Shown one piece after another: positions 1-13,018 of a stretch of DNA of 64,000 nt (position 1 is the stretch's first letter; each line of letters begins with the position of its first letter). Both the position numbers and the translations under genes were made by a program. Source of the stretch: Colius striatus (Eukaryota; Chordata; Aves; Coliiformes; Coliidae); contig NC_084769.1 in the NCBI RefSeq assembly GCF_028858725.1, positions 6,635,501 to 6,699,500 of the forward strand. The letters are read 5' to 3'. Below the pieces are notes generated by a model. The model worked only from the letters and a program-made list of their open reading frames with translations, did no database searches and had not been told where the DNA came from.

Positions 1-2033
1 CAGATAGTGCATGAATAAAGCAGTTACTCCTAAATCTCATTTGCAATTATGGAATCTTCTGAACTGGGTTGTTCTGCTTTTTAAGAAGTAGTGAGTACTG
101 ATTGCTGCAGAGTGGTTGTTTTCAGAGTAAGTCTTAAAACTAGCAAAATCCATTTTGGAAGCAAATTCAGTATCTGCCAGGGAGTTCAAGACTATGGTCA
201 ACCAAAAAAGAAAAATCCTCAAAGAAATTTGAGCTCCCAAGGTGCAAAAGGAACACTTTGGTTTTGTTACTATGCGTGGTCCAGTCCAGGAGCAAGGAAG
301 AGAGTCAAAGGTGTCCTTAGCAGAGGAATGTGGATAATGTAGACAGTATCTAAACTTTGGGGGAAAAAAATATTCTGCTGTGAGTGAAGACAAACAAGCC
401 AACAGAGCTGAGATTTCTCATTGGATGCTGATCTAAACTGACCCCGTAATCAGGCCTTCGGAGGCTTGAGGCCAAAGGTTTGGGATCCAGCTGGCGATTA
501 CAGCACATGTATCCACTGGTATTTGCATTCCAATTTGCATCTTTCTCACCAACAGAGGGGAGAGCTTTTCAGGTTATGCTTTTATACATCCTTTCCTCTC
601 AAACACCTTTGGTATGCATCCAAAGAGAATCCTTCCTGCTGCCTTGTTTCTAGGCCGGTGCATTTTCCTGGGTATAGCTTCAGACGTGTGTGCCTTGAAA
701 GCACTCTGCCATTCCCTCCTAGCCTGTGGTGATTGATCTGCCTTTAGTGCCTGTTTCACCAACTGCAAGCGCCCTGCCAGGACACTTCTTTCATACAACC
801 TGAAAGCGTTCTTCTTTATATGTGCCAATTGAAATACATCAAATGCGTCGTGGGATGAGACCGAATTAATACTCGGGGTTATGTGCATAGTAATTCACGG
901 TAAAAGACTGAAAGATGTAAAGATGTGTTGAATGTGTTTCCTTTTTGTTTGATCCAGATCCAGCATGTGTGGAGCAAATAGGTTTGAAGTTATATTTTTG
1001 TATGCAGATGACAGCAACTTGGATTAACTCCTATTGTGCTTGAATGTAACATTTTCATCTGATGCCAGCTCTTCTTGTTTCACATCCTCTTTCTGTTATT
1101 ACACTACACATACAACGATCCAAGATATTAACTATCTCTGTAAGTTACTGGAAAGGAACAAGCCAGACACGTGTTGTGACATTCCAGCAGTCAAACTGAG
1201 TGTCAAATTCATCTCTTCTCCCATTTCTAAATGCAACCCACAGATTTATCGTACCAGGACAGATGACTAACCAACTTCTAATTTCATTTTGCAATTAATA
1301 TTTCATGTGCTTAGCACTGGTCATGAATGGAACTAATTGTCATTTGTATATCTGTTTTAAAAATTATTCCAAAATGCTGAGCTTTTATGTTAATAAATAG
1401 CTAAAATGAAAAGGAAAGTGTTTCTGGTTTGGAAGGCTTTTAATTTAGAGGAGATTTGACCAGCTGATCTCAGCTCTACAAAGCGCAAACAAATTTCAGG
1501 CTGAAAGGAATTCCGGTTTTCCTCTTCTCGGGATGTAAAATATGGCTGAATAAATTAAAAGGGATTAAAATTGGTTTTCAATAGAACCTTACAGTATGAA
1601 GTCACTGCTACTATACCATTGTGCAGCACACAATGGCTGCAGGCGTGGCTGGCTGCTGCTAGGCAGAGGCTAATATTGTTTCACCTTAAAACTTAATAAT
1701 AAAGCAGCTTCAATCAATGATTTTCTCTTCTTTAAAAGAGTAATTCATTTAGGAAAGCAGCATGTGTGCATGTGTGTAGGCAGCAGTAAAATATCTCCCA
1801 AGTGCCCCAGTGTGCTACCTCATGCTAAGTGGTTTCAAAAGGAAAAAGACTTTAATTTAATTTAGACAAGTGCCGTGGTTTTCCAAGCAGAGTGCCGGGA
1901 GGAGAGACGCTGTGAGCCTCCACGCCTCTGCTGCCCCGGCAGGCCTCAGGACAGGCTGCTCCCTGGCCAGCTCCAGCTTCCACACATGCTGTGTGCTGGG
2001 GAGCAAGACAAACCTCAGCCCTGCCTTCATCCC

Positions 2034-2826
2034 AAATCATAGCACCATTTCAGTTGGAAAAGAACTTTTAAGATTGTCAGTCAAACCATTACCCTCACAG
2101 TGCCAAGCCCATCACTCAACTCTTGTCCCTCAGCGCCTCCTCTGTGCATCTTTTGAATATCTCCAGGGAATGTGACCCCATCATCTCTGTGAGCAGCCCC
2201 TTCCAAGGCTTAACAACCTCCTTGGTAAAAAAGTTTTTCCTAATCTCCAATCTAAACCTCCCCTGGCACAACCTGAACCCATTTCCTCTTGTCCAATTGT
2301 TCATTACTAGAGAGAAGAAACTGACCTCCACCTTAGTATAACCTCCTCTGAGGTAGTTGCAGAGTGATCCTGTCTCCCCTCATCCTCCTCCAGGCTAAAC
2401 ATCCGCAGCTCCCTCAGCTGCTCCTCATCAGACCTGTGCTCCAGACCCTTCACCAGCTTTGCTGCCTGTCTCAGGACATGCTCCAGCCCCTCAGTGTCCT
2501 TGTAGTGAGGGGCCCAGAAGTGGACACAGTATTCAAGGTGCAGCCTCATCATCACCAAGTACAGCGTGACAATCACCTCCTTGGGCCTGCTGGCTACACT
2601 GATACGAGCCAGGCTGCCATTGGACTTCTTGCCCACCTGGGCACACTGCTGGCTCATATTCAGGCACTGTGAACCAACACCCCCAGGCCCTTTCCTGCTG
2701 GACAGCTTTCCAGCCACGCATCCCCAAGCCTTTAGCATTGACTGGGGTTATTGTGGCCCAAGTAAAGGATTCAGCATTTGGCCCTGTTAAACCTCATACA
2801 ACTGGCCTCAGCCCATCCATCCGAAT
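2034..2826 (-). mobile_element. CR1 LINE fragment, 3' half, antisense
   Basis: A CR1 retrotransposon copy lies in minus orientation inside the NXPH2 intron. Its 3' end is at the left, in a decayed 'agttggaaaaga' tail, and the truncated 5' end is near 'ggcctcagcccatccatcc'. Translation of the minus strand gives broken pieces of the reverse-transcriptase C-terminus, including [37 protein letters not shown] and IRKNFFTKEVVKPW. Frameshifts and stops make it non-functional. The boundaries are estimated by eye. Confidence 0.85.
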
Positions 2827-4927
2827 TGGTGCAATGGAGCCATCTCTGCTGAGAGAGGCTCTGCTGGAGGGGGGCAGCCCTAGGCAGCCAACAAGCAGCA
2901 TCTCTGCTGAGTTGTACTCCACCCTTGTCCTCTGTACCCACAGAAATCCAGCGTGCTCTTGTCATTTGATTCCCAGGTGTTTCTGTCACAAAGCTTGTAA
3001 GCAGAAGTTTTTTCCTTTAGGGACGTGCCAAGAACATACAGGGCAGCTCCCAGGGTTTGCAGTAGCTTTGGTCTGTCTGTCTGTCCCGCTCCAGGGCACG
3101 CTGACAGAAGCATGCATAGGCAGCAGGCTCTCCAGGAAGGAACAGCATGCTTGAAGCAAACAACGAAATGTGTTTTCTGGAAGAAAGCTCTGAACTTCAG
3201 ATTCCTAGTTATTCCCTGCATCCCAGCCTTAGCTGATGGAGTCTTGGATACTTGGATACATTCCCTCCGTAACCCAACAGAGAGTTATGTACCCTGTGAC
3301 ACGATGCACTCGATGGTGAAAGCCGAGATAAAAGCTCAGTAACTTGGAATTTGTTTCAGCTCTCTCTCCCCTCCCTGCTGTTGTCTCCCATTAAAGGCAG
3401 CAGAGTTTGCAAACACATGGTATTTTCCGAGAAAGGGCTCTTTATCTCTCTCACATCAGTGACAGGTTGTTAGGAAATGCAGCCTGCAGTGAAGCAACAC
3501 AAAAATCTTCTGCCTTATTTAAATAATGGTGTTCACTGCCTATTAAAATGTATCTTCTTGCTTTAAAATAGGATTAATTAACATGTACAAGAGTGCAATT
3601 CAGTTACATTTTCTGCTTCAGCCCAGTGCCTACTCTTCATAACTCATTCCCAGAAGTAATATTCAGGGCAGCAGAGGCATTCTCAGTTCTGCCATTAAAA
3701 ACTCAAATGACTATAAAACCTGTTATTTTCAAAAACTTGGCTCAAGTATCGCCATTGTTGGATTTTTTTTTGTAACATATTACTTTGGTCATTACTGTTT
3801 TGCAAGATAATTGTATCAGTGATCTAACTTTTGACAAGATCCAAAGTGGCTGAAAATAGTTTGCTGCAGCACCTTTGTCTTTTAAAGGCCATTTGGGGCT
3901 TGTTATTTTAATCCTCGTGCAGCCTGATTTATCACTTCAAACATCTGTCAGCTGTGCTTTGTCTTGAAATTGATAGTGATAGTGTTACTGATTTTTCAAC
4001 AGCAGCTGTTAGAAGTTCATTAGTTTGACTCTCAAAGGGAGTAGATAACTCTAATATTTTCCTTTGTTAATCATCTCCTACTCATTGTAATAATACAGAG
4101 CTCGGAATCGGCTCCAAATGCACGGCTTCTCTGTTTCCAACTTGTCAGAAGCATCCTTTTATTCATTTAATCTGGCTCGATTATTAAAACTCTCTTCATA
4201 ATGCAGTAAAAAATTGAATAACGGCACGTGAGTAGGAAGAGAGAAAAGATCGGCCTTTGCCGTGTGGCACTTGGCGCAGAGGGAGGTCACTCGGGGTCTC
4301 AGAGCCCGCATCCAAACATGAATCAGCTCTGAAGGGGAGATTAAGGGCTGCTCCTTAATTGATTTTTAATATCAAATGTACAAGGCATGCAAACCCTGCA
4401 TGGCAACTTCAGTCAAACCAGCTTCATTTCAAACACATGCAGCAGTTTGCTGTTCACGCGTTTTCCCTACCGCATAAAATACTCCTGAACGGTTAACTGT
4501 GGTTCTTAAAACATTTCCCTCCCCCCCCTCCAAAAAATCCTTGCAGGCCTGCCTCTAGCTCGGTGCCACAGTGAGTTTTGCTCAGAGCTTGTGTGAGCAG
4601 CTGTGAGCACTCCTATCAGTGCTACAGCCGGTGCGACCAGCAGCGCTCACCGACAGATAATTACAGTTGGAAATTAGGATTTTAATGAACTGATCTCAGC
4701 AAATGTAAAGCGAAATCTCTCAGGCATTAAAGAAATAAGCAGGAGGGGAAATTATTAACTCTAAAGTTCAACAGATGGGTGGTCAGCAGGTGCTGTCTTG
4801 GAAAGGAGTTGAGTGTTCCCATTGCAGCTGACGGTAAGGGGAGGCGTATTCAGCTTTTGGTCCCGCAAGCGGCTGCTGCTACTGTTCTTTGGGACATGCT
4901 TTAGTGGGACTTGGCAGTGCATAAACC
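2827..4927. other. unique intronic sequence with candidate noncoding block
   Basis: There is no gene here. Most of the stretch is unremarkable intron. The part at about 3890-4290 is richer in TAAT/ATTA words and contains a CACGTG E-box at 4225-4230; see the separate entry. The open frames seen on both strands have no domain resemblance I recognise. Confidence 0.6.
3890..4290. promoter_or_regulatory. candidate conserved noncoding element A
   Basis: This block has several homeodomain-type ATTA/TAAT words, an E-box CACGTG at 4225-4230 and several CpGs in an otherwise CpG-poor intron. It carries no repeat signature. The composition resembles developmental enhancers in introns of neural genes, but conservation cannot be assessed from one genome. 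The call is inference only. Confidence 0.25.
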
Positions 4928-4999
4928 CAAATTAATGCTTGGACCTGCTGATCTTAAAGTTCTTTTTCCAACCTAAATGATTCTGTGGTTCTGTGAGCA
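4928..4999 (+). mobile_element. CR1 3'-end fragment
   Basis: A short CR1 tail is visible: 'gatcttaaagttctttttcc' followed by 'aacctaaatgattctgtgg'. This matches the typical CR1 end in which 'gatgatcttaaaggtctttt' leads to repeated ATTCTGTG-type octamers. It is a 5'-truncated, decayed copy in plus orientation. Confidence 0.65.
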
Positions 5000-7900
5000 G
5001 AGTCTGCAAGTGGCAGGGTAACTGCAGCGGAGATTGAAAACATCTGGGACATCTCACAAGCTTTCCAGGTGAATAAGGAAGCCTTTTAAAAATCATCAAA
5101 TGCCAGATCTTCATCATGAAAGCACAAGTCTCAGTCCCACAGGACACTACATGTGCCCACAGCACTAGTGAAGCTCAGTGCAGAATAGATTGCAAGAGGG
5201 CAGCCTGACTTTCATGGAAATGTACACAATAACGCAGAAGGCACCTGAAAATCAGCTCCTTTATATACCTTACCAGAGCATATTCTTCAAGATGGACAAG
5301 TACCTTGATCTGGTTTGCATTAGGCACCATGGTCATGACAGCTCTCAGGAGAGGGCTGTGGAGGGAGCTGCAGAAACAAGCAGCTAGAGGCACCTGCTTG
5401 AAGACCCCTGCCAAAAGAAATGTTCCCTCACCGTAGCTTTGACATGCGTTTGATGGCCAGAAGACACTAAAGAGGAACCCACACGCTCAGCTCAGGTTTC
5501 ATCTTCTCCCTTCCAGTGATCAGGGCTAGAAACTGTTCTTGAAATAAATGGCACATTGATTTTTGAAATCAGGGTTTCAGCTTTCAGCCATCTACCTTGG
5601 GAAGTCCTTCAGAAGTCTCACCTAGCTAGATTATTCCATCAGCATGTCATAGACTCGATGTCATTTGACTTGCTGAAGGATCTTTTAACATAGGTCAAGA
5701 CACTGTGTAGCCAGTCAGGTGGATCACTGACCCACTCCACCACAGCATTCCCTTGTCTCTCCCTCTATTACAAACCAAAGCTTCTTCTCAAATATTTAAT
5801 GTACTTTTTTTTTTATATAGATATAAAAGCTGAGCTTTCTGTATCTGTCATAACTGAATTAGGTTCTTTTATACAAGGCTTTTGTTCAGATCATCCCCAG
5901 AATGCTTTCCATTTATATTACATCTCCACCCTTCATGGAGAGCTTCATGTACAGCAAAGAGAAAAACCACTTAGTAATACCAGACAGAATTCTGAGTCGT
6001 TCCTCTACAAGCACACAAATAAGATAACTAGTTTTTATCTAAAGATCTCTATTTTAGATTTAGGGGGGAAAAAACCAAACAAGTACAAAGAGGTGAAGTC
6101 TTCAAGAACAGAACTGGTTTGCCGTTTCTGGCAAGGAGCGTTTCTCAGAACAAATTTTCTGTTCTCTCAGCAAAAAGGTAGATCAATTCAATTCATGGAT
6201 ATAATTTACAAGCTATCTATGCTCTAAGTAATTTGTCCAGTTGAGGCTGAGGGAAGACTTCATATAACCTCAAAGCACTCATCAGGGAAAGTCGGTGAAT
6301 ACATTCCACCAGTTCATTTGCAGAAGAAAAGGAACATCTTTGCAGGGTTTATCTTTAATTCTCACTCTATTTTTTTTTCCTTCTGCTTCTGCTGCTTCTT
6401 CCTCTCAAGTTTGTGTCTCTATCCTGAAGTGCTGTTTTAGGAAAATACTATTTTGCTTTCTCACACAAACTTGAGAATTTTGAAGGGATTTTTTTCCCCC
6501 CTGTAAAATATGATGCTGAGTTTGAAGTATCTGTTCAAAAATATCCAATGGAATCATATCCTGAATTGGAACTTCTCCCAGCATACCCCTTCACTTCAGA
6601 TTAGTATTTCTGTCTGTGGCCCATGTGGATATGAGCATCACATATTCCTCATTAAAGTAAAGATTTCTACCTGTTACCTTCCCTCGCTTTTAGATGGATA
6701 CAGATGTAGACAGAGATCTTCCCCTCTCAGTTCTTTGGAGGAAAAATGGCAAAGTGCTTTTCAGAGCTTCATTAGCTTCCCACACACCCACCAGGATAGC
6801 AGAAGAGGAACTTGCCATGTTACAGGATGGAAAAATAGTGCTGAGTCACACATTGACTTTCATGTTTCCAGTTTCTGTTTCCTGATGTACCTTCTGTGAC
6901 AGTCTGAAAGTCCTGAAAGGCAAAAGGGAGAGAAAGCTTCAGGCTTACCCTTATGGTGGTGTCTCTGTCAGGTATTTGTTTACTTGTGTTTAGCAGTATT
7001 AGTTGACCTTCATAATTAATGCACTGATACATAGTTTGAGTCTGCCATTCCTCCTTTTCTCTCTGTCTCTTTCCCATTGTGCTGCTCAGATGCTTTCCCA
7101 GGGGTGCTGAGGTGCTGTGGCTTTGGAGGAATCCCAGTCTTTAGTCCCTGAGAGCAGGATGCAGTGCAGCTACACTCTCTGCCCCCTACAGCATACCTCT
7201 GCAAGGGGGGCATTGCTTTGTAGGATTCATTTACAAGCAGAAAATTTAATAGGCTGCAAGGTTTGCTCATGAAGAGTTTTTTTCTTCCTGCTGAAGCAGC
7301 TTATTGTTGTAGTTTTAACTACAGGAGACAGGACAAAATTGTTAAAGCAATCCAATTATATTAGCTATTGAACAAGGGATTTCTGTGCACCTTTCCCGAC
7401 TAAAAGAAGGCAGAAGCAGCTGTATGAGCCTTTAAAACTTTCCAAATTGCAACCTCCTTAACATGACTGGGGGATTTGCAAAAGTCTGGATCCTCTGCCA
7501 CCATCCAGCTAGGGATAAGTGCTTCTGACAATCCACTCCCCGCTCTCCAGCTCCTCCCCCATAAAGGATATCTCTGCTGAAATCTGCATGCTCAACTCCA
7601 TAGTGCTTCTTCAGGATCTGTTTTAAAATGAGACAGAAATCAAGTAGAACTGTGAATTTCTGACTGGATTTTATCTTTGTACCAGAGTACTTCAAAGAGT
7701 CTGTCATCACCCATGGGAGAGACAAAGCCAGTCACAACAAGCCACTGGCATTTCTGTAGTTACAGTTTAGCACGGGAGGGGTTGTACGAGCACTGGAAAG
7801 TGTTTTGGGTGCCTGGAGAGCGAGGGCATCCTCAGTGACAAGGTTCAGCTTCTCTTCCCAATAATCACATTAATGTGAGTAAACAGAGATGGCAATTTCT

Positions 7901-8029
7901 GTGGAGTCTCTTCATTTACATGGAGAAGTGGTTAACTCCCAGCCTTTGACAAATGCCTCACAAAACTGTGGTTTCTCAGCAAACCAACCTAATGAACAGG
8001 ACCTTTGGTAATGTTCAGGTGTGCTGCTC
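5000..8029. other. unique intronic sequence
   Basis: I see no genes, RNA genes or clear repeats beyond short homopolymer runs. The sequence is treated as NXPH2 intron. Open frames on either strand (up to 142 codons, at 5799-6227) lack recognisable motifs and are most likely chance. Confidence 0.6.
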
Positions 8030-8138
8030 ACACCTCTGCTTTCTATGCAACCTGATCTAGGTGAACCTGCTTCTGGAGGGGGGTTGGACTAGATGATCTC
8101 TAAAGGTCCCTTCCAACCCCTACCATTCTCTGATTCTT
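8030..8138 (+). mobile_element. CR1 3'-end fragment
   Basis: The phrase 'gacctgatctaggtgaac', then 'ggttggactagatgatctct' and 'aaaggtcccttccaac', is the characteristic CR1 3' terminus, ending in 'cattctctgattct'. This is a short 5'-truncated copy in plus orientation with little divergence, so it is a relatively young insertion. Confidence 0.85.
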
Positions 8139-9429
8139 CCTGGCTGCAACCTGCAAGTACTGCTTCCAGAGCCGTGCAGGAGACAAAGACCCCACACTCA
8201 CCCTCCAGTTGAGGTGGCTTTTGTCATTTCTTTTGGGTTTCAAGGTTCTGACAAAAGAAAATCCCTGCTTTCTCTGTTCCTTCCCACCAGCTCAGGGCTC
8301 GGAGGGGTTCTGTGTACCACAGAGGTTACCCAAGCTGCCCGTGGGTCAGAGCAGGCTGCCAGGCAGGCAGGGAGCATCACCAGGGGCTGGGGAGCACCAT
8401 GGCAGTCCCGAGCACCCCGAGCACTGTGGGATTCCCCATAACTGCTGCCCCATAACTGCAGCAGCAGAATACGGCTTGGGAAGTAAAGGAAGCAGCCAGA
8501 TAGGTGGCCATGTTTTAGCAGCCACTTCATCTTCAATATTTCCAGTCATTTTTGGTACTTTCTTGACAACTGAAATAAAATAGAGAAGTTAGTTGTATTT
8601 CCATGGAGCTCTCTTGTTATTTTCCCAGTATGAGAGCCACACACCCTGCTGCCAGGCCCTCAGGTATTCACACACGCTTTTTAACTTACAAAACCAATTT
8701 CTAATAAGTAGCTTATATCAACACCTCTATACTTAGCTAATTTAAAATACACCTTCTGACAAAAAAACCCCACAAGCTCCAGAGCACGGCAGGATGTTAC
8801 ATGCTGCCTGCAAAGCAGAGCACACGCTCAATTCTCACTTGCTGCAGCTACCGTTGGCTAATTCAGGTTGGCGCAGGGGCTCCTTGGCTGGGAGCTGCAG
8901 CTGATTGCAAAGTCAGGAGGAGGAGGAATCGGTGCAGATTTCACAACCTGTCTGGAAATGAAAGATTTTTGATCCAGCGCAAAGCAACTCCTTGTTTCTT
9001 GGGACAGGCTGACCTGCACAATTTTGTTTTCTCAAGGGATATCCAAAAGCTTCCCAGCAGAAGTTTTGGGAGGAGGGATCAAAAATCAGAAACTTCCAAG
9101 GGAAAACCTAAGCATGGGTTTGGGCAGTTAAAGAGCGAGGCAGCCTTAAGGATTTTTCTGCATGGCAACCTAAATTGTTAATTCACAGCTTTCATTCCTA
9201 GCAAAAGCTGCAGTGGTAAATGGAAGTTAATCCACCTTACAATTATGAAAGCACACGGGCTTACAAAAAAATAAGGCTGTGACTAGATGGAACAAGCAGA
9301 GCTCTTTCATACAGTGCTGCTGAAAGAAGGTCTTGCTAAATTCCTGAATTCCTTGAAGCATTCCTGACAGGGATCACATCTGCTGCCATAAAACCCGTCA
9401 CGGCCCCTGCCTTTGGGGAAAAAAACCCC

Positions 9430-9770
9430 GTGTTTAATAATCAGCAAAGTTCAAGCTCAGCTTGTTGTGATGAATTATTAGAACCCATTGTCATTTTCTT
9501 GGGGGAAAAAAAAGAAAAGAAGAAGAAGGGAAAAAAAAGGCTATAATGGAACTCAATTTTATGTTTTTTCCATTTAATTGATGACGGGCTGAGTTTTTAT
9601 TAATCTTTCTGGGCTACGGCGTAAGGTGCTGAAAAAGCTAATATGAGATCATTGTATCTGCTTAATGTGTGTGCTTTGCAAAATTGATAAGGCCTGTCAA
9701 GGCGTAAATTATTTAAAATTTGATGAATGTGTTGAAATCGTGGAATTCTCAAACAGACAAAGCAGAGCTA
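9430..9770. promoter_or_regulatory. candidate conserved noncoding element B
   Basis: The block contains many AT-rich homeodomain-like words (taataatc, gaattatta, tttaattga, tattaatc, aaattattt) around a homopurine tract, with no repeat similarity and with several CpGs. Such composition is common in developmental enhancers. There is no direct evidence of function; this is inference from composition. Confidence 0.25.
9501..9540. repeat. 40-bp homopurine tract
   Basis: Forty consecutive purines are present, built of two 8-A runs separated by a GAA-rich core and bounded by G runs. The arrangement is roughly mirror-symmetric, which is the layout associated with intramolecular triplex (H-DNA) formation. 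Confidence 0.85.
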
Positions 9771-12700
9771 TTGCTCTCCCCCTCTCCCACCCCCTTCAAA
9801 CCGAGGGGCTGGTGCAGGCGCTGGCTGCTGCTGCCTTAACGCGAGCGGCACACGGCTCAGCGGGCCCTGGAAAGGGAAGCCAGGGAAGCATCCCGTGCTG
9901 CTGCAGTGCTGACACCAACACAACCCCAGGGGTGCGAGTGGCAGAGAGCAAGGAGACCACTGGAAGCCTCCCCCAGTATGAATTTTGCACTGGTGGGAGG
10001 AGGTTGCTGAGTACCACCTCCCTCCTCCCACCTCTTCCTCTCCATCACTGGGAGAAGCGCTCACAGCCGCACCGGTGAGCAGCCAAATGGTGCTTCAGAG
10101 CTGTTTATCCCAACAGACCTATTTATTTCAGCTAATTGCTGCGAGTTTTTAAATGATTCCTGGCAGGGGTGAAGCTCTAGGAATGATTGCTGGTGATTGA
10201 TGAATAACCTGGATAAAATTCCCAAAGCAGCGAAGCGATTAACTCCTGCACGGGTACACCTGCTTTTATTTAGTGCCTTCCCTACAGGGGAAGAGTGGGA
10301 GCAAGGTCCAGAGGAACCCAGATTTATTTGGGCAAACAGAGAAAACATAGCATTTACTGACAACTGTGTCTCAAAAACAGTTCACAGGGAACGTGTTTTA
10401 ACCTTTGCTGCTCTACCACGGCCAGGATCATTCATGGAGGAGGGAGGTTTTGAAGAGCAGTCACTGTCTTTCAGAGAAGGGCACTGAGAGAACAGGTTTG
10501 AAGCTTAAAACTCCATAAATATAATCCACAACATAGTTTGGTTTGAGCTGTTCTCGTGGCTCACGCAGCAGAAGAAAATGGCAAAGGCATGTTGTGCATT
10601 CTGCACAACTCTGTGGGTCCAAGATTATGTTCCTCACGAGAAGACATCTACAGTCTGATGGAAATTTTAGGGTAACATTTTACAGCCTCTGTAGTACGGG
10701 AAAAGATTGGGTGATTTCTTCTGTTTGGAAATTGATGGTTTGGAGGGAATGGGAAAATGCAGCTGCAGCAGAGGAGAACTACAGCAATAGCCAGCTATTT
10801 AAATGTATACACTAACTTCCCTAAGCTAGTATCTTTCCAATACCTGCTAGCAATATTTTCCACTACAGAGAAGCAGCAGAGCAAAATGGGAAGATGCTGA
10901 GGAAGTCACTTTTTCTTCCTCCCAGCGTGTGCTGGGTTCCTTTGATAGAGATTTTTTTAATTTCCCGGAAATTGCTCACCAAGGTGAATAAACATCTGAA
11001 CAAAGAGCCTCAGCCCAGCCCTGCTGATGGCCAGGGAAGGAAGGCCCTTCGCAGCCTGCAGCGGGAACGAAGCGCTCCAGTGCGGTTCTGTCACTGAAAG
11101 CTTTATTCAGAAGAGGCAATAAAAAACCTCTCCTCTGCATGCTCACAGAAGAGGTTTTACATTCAAAAAAGCACAAATGTTATTCACATTTCTCAACAAT
11201 GCACCCTCATTCCCTGTGCTGGGCCCTGAGCACAACCAGGCTGCTCTTTGTTAGACACCTTTTTACCCCAATGCTTGCACACAAGGAATGTGCTACCCCC
11301 AGCCTTTGAGGTCCCCTTCCCTGCAACCCGCTGAGCTGACAGCTCTGTCAGCTGCTGAATCTCGTTCCTGTAATGAAACGAGGGAAACAAGACAGCAGTA
11401 GGATGAAGCCGAGTCAAGAGTTAAGGCTGTGTGAGATTGGAGAATCCTGTAGCCTGCAAATGGTTTCAAAGACAAGGAAGAAAACATGACTCAGTTTAAG
11501 GTACAGCTGTCAGCAGCAGCTACGGTTGCTATCTAGGCCTTAAAGAGGAATATTCTCCTTATAATTCAATGTATTCATGATTCTGTGTTCCCATGTTATG
11601 AAAGCTGGTTTACTGCTGCACGGGTTTCATGTTAGGAGAACACCTTTGGTGTAACATGTAGGTAATTAAAAGTACTAGTAGTTCAGCACAACACAACTCT
11701 GCAGTTCCACCACAGTGGGTTTGAAATGACTGTGCCCCCACACCCGGCCGGTGTGATAAACCCATCTGGGTTTAACATGCATTAGTGTTTCTCACCCTTC
11801 AGCCACCCCGAGCCTCATTCCTACATATTTCTTCTTTTTATGTCACAGACTTCTGAAAAGGGGGGAAAAAAGCAGTTTGGGAAGCAATGCTCTGCTATCT
11901 CATTTGGAGTGAGAGCCCCCTGAAGAGACATCCATTGAGTATTAACCAGGAACACATGACTCAATGCCCTCTAGATCGCTTGGTAAAAGGAGAGGGGAGA
12001 AAAGCCAAAGAGCCATTGCGTGGGTGTCAGTAAACAATGCAAAAGAAAAGCAGCCCAGAAGGACAATTGCATGTGTTCCTGTGCCCTTGGCAGAGGACAG
12101 TCAGAGCTGGATGCAGACACAAAGTTAGAACCTGCTGTGAATGGCTTTGTTTCCATGTATTTCTCCTTAAAATTTCCAGCTGCAGTGCCCTTTGGCTCGG
12201 TTGCTAACAGCAATTCCAACTCTAGGTGCCCATGGTTTGGGGTGGCCGTTAGCATTTTAAGCAGCACATCCTTCAGCCATGCAAACACAGAGAAAAGTTG
12301 GTGGTGTTTCAGCACTGCCAGGCCCCTGCTCCCAGCTGGAACCTAGAAATGCTGCAGAAAAGCCTCTTTTTGTGTGTATGTGTGTGCTTTTAAAGTCCTT
12401 GAGACAGTTTTGGGGTGAAGGATGGGTGAATACATGCATCGGTTCTTGTTTCAGCTGAGCAGAGATGCTTCTCTGTGGCAGGGGAGTCACTTCCCTGGCA
12501 GTGGAGATGGCCAGCTGGCCTCAGCATCACCAGACTGATTCTCAGCTTGTGAGTGGGCTTAGCAGTGGCTGAAGGACAGTGCGGAAATGTGGCGTGGCAT
12601 GGCTGAAGGACCATGCATAAAAGTGGCGCGGTTTGACCAGGGGCTCTCCATCACGGCAGAAGCGATGCTGCCTCCGCGGGCATGACTCCGACAGCTCTGT

Positions 12701-13018
12701 TAGTGCCGGCACAGATAAGCACCTGTCACTCTTTGCATTAGAGGCTCCCATTTTTCAAGGGTTCATAGCTCAGCTACAAAGAAACGCAGCCTAAGAGGCA
12801 GAATGTTGGCATACAGGTCTCAGGCTGACAGTGATCACTGTTATCTCCTCCCCCTTTCTAATCTGAAGATAAAAATAAGGTATTTTGGCTGAGACACACC
12901 TGAGCACAACGTTTGGATCCTCCCATAGGTTTATTTAGCTGTAGTGATGACCCTCTGTCACCATTCAAGCTGTGAACGTTGCCTTGCAACATTTGGTCTC
13001 AATGGCTGCATTACAGGT

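Larger units (their letters stand above)
8139..13018. other. unique intronic sequence with purine tract and candidate element
   Basis: This is NXPH2 intron with somewhat higher GC than the right half of the window. It holds a 40-bp homopurine tract at 9501-9540 inside a TAAT-rich block (9430-9770). The stretch 9780-10080 is GC-rich, with open frames in several phases but no domain. I find no exon with convincing splice sites. Confidence 0.6.

Noticed and set aside
2307..2738. 143-codon open frame on the minus strand
   Set aside because: It is residual CR1 reverse-transcriptase sequence with frameshifts, not a host gene; counted under the CR1 feature.
5799..6227. 142-codon open frame on the plus strand
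   Set aside because: No recognisable domain, AT-driven composition (FFFY/K/N-rich), and no supporting splice or promoter context. Expected by chance in 64 kb.
9665..10078. 137-codon open frame with overlapping minus-strand frames
   Set aside because: The GC-rich stretch is stop-poor in several frames on both strands, a compositional effect. No domain or splice evidence.
1..13018. Search for the NXPH2 signal-peptide exon
   Set aside because: No ATG-led hydrophobic segment of about 17 codons with a good donor and a GC-rich context was convincing, so it is taken to be outside the window.
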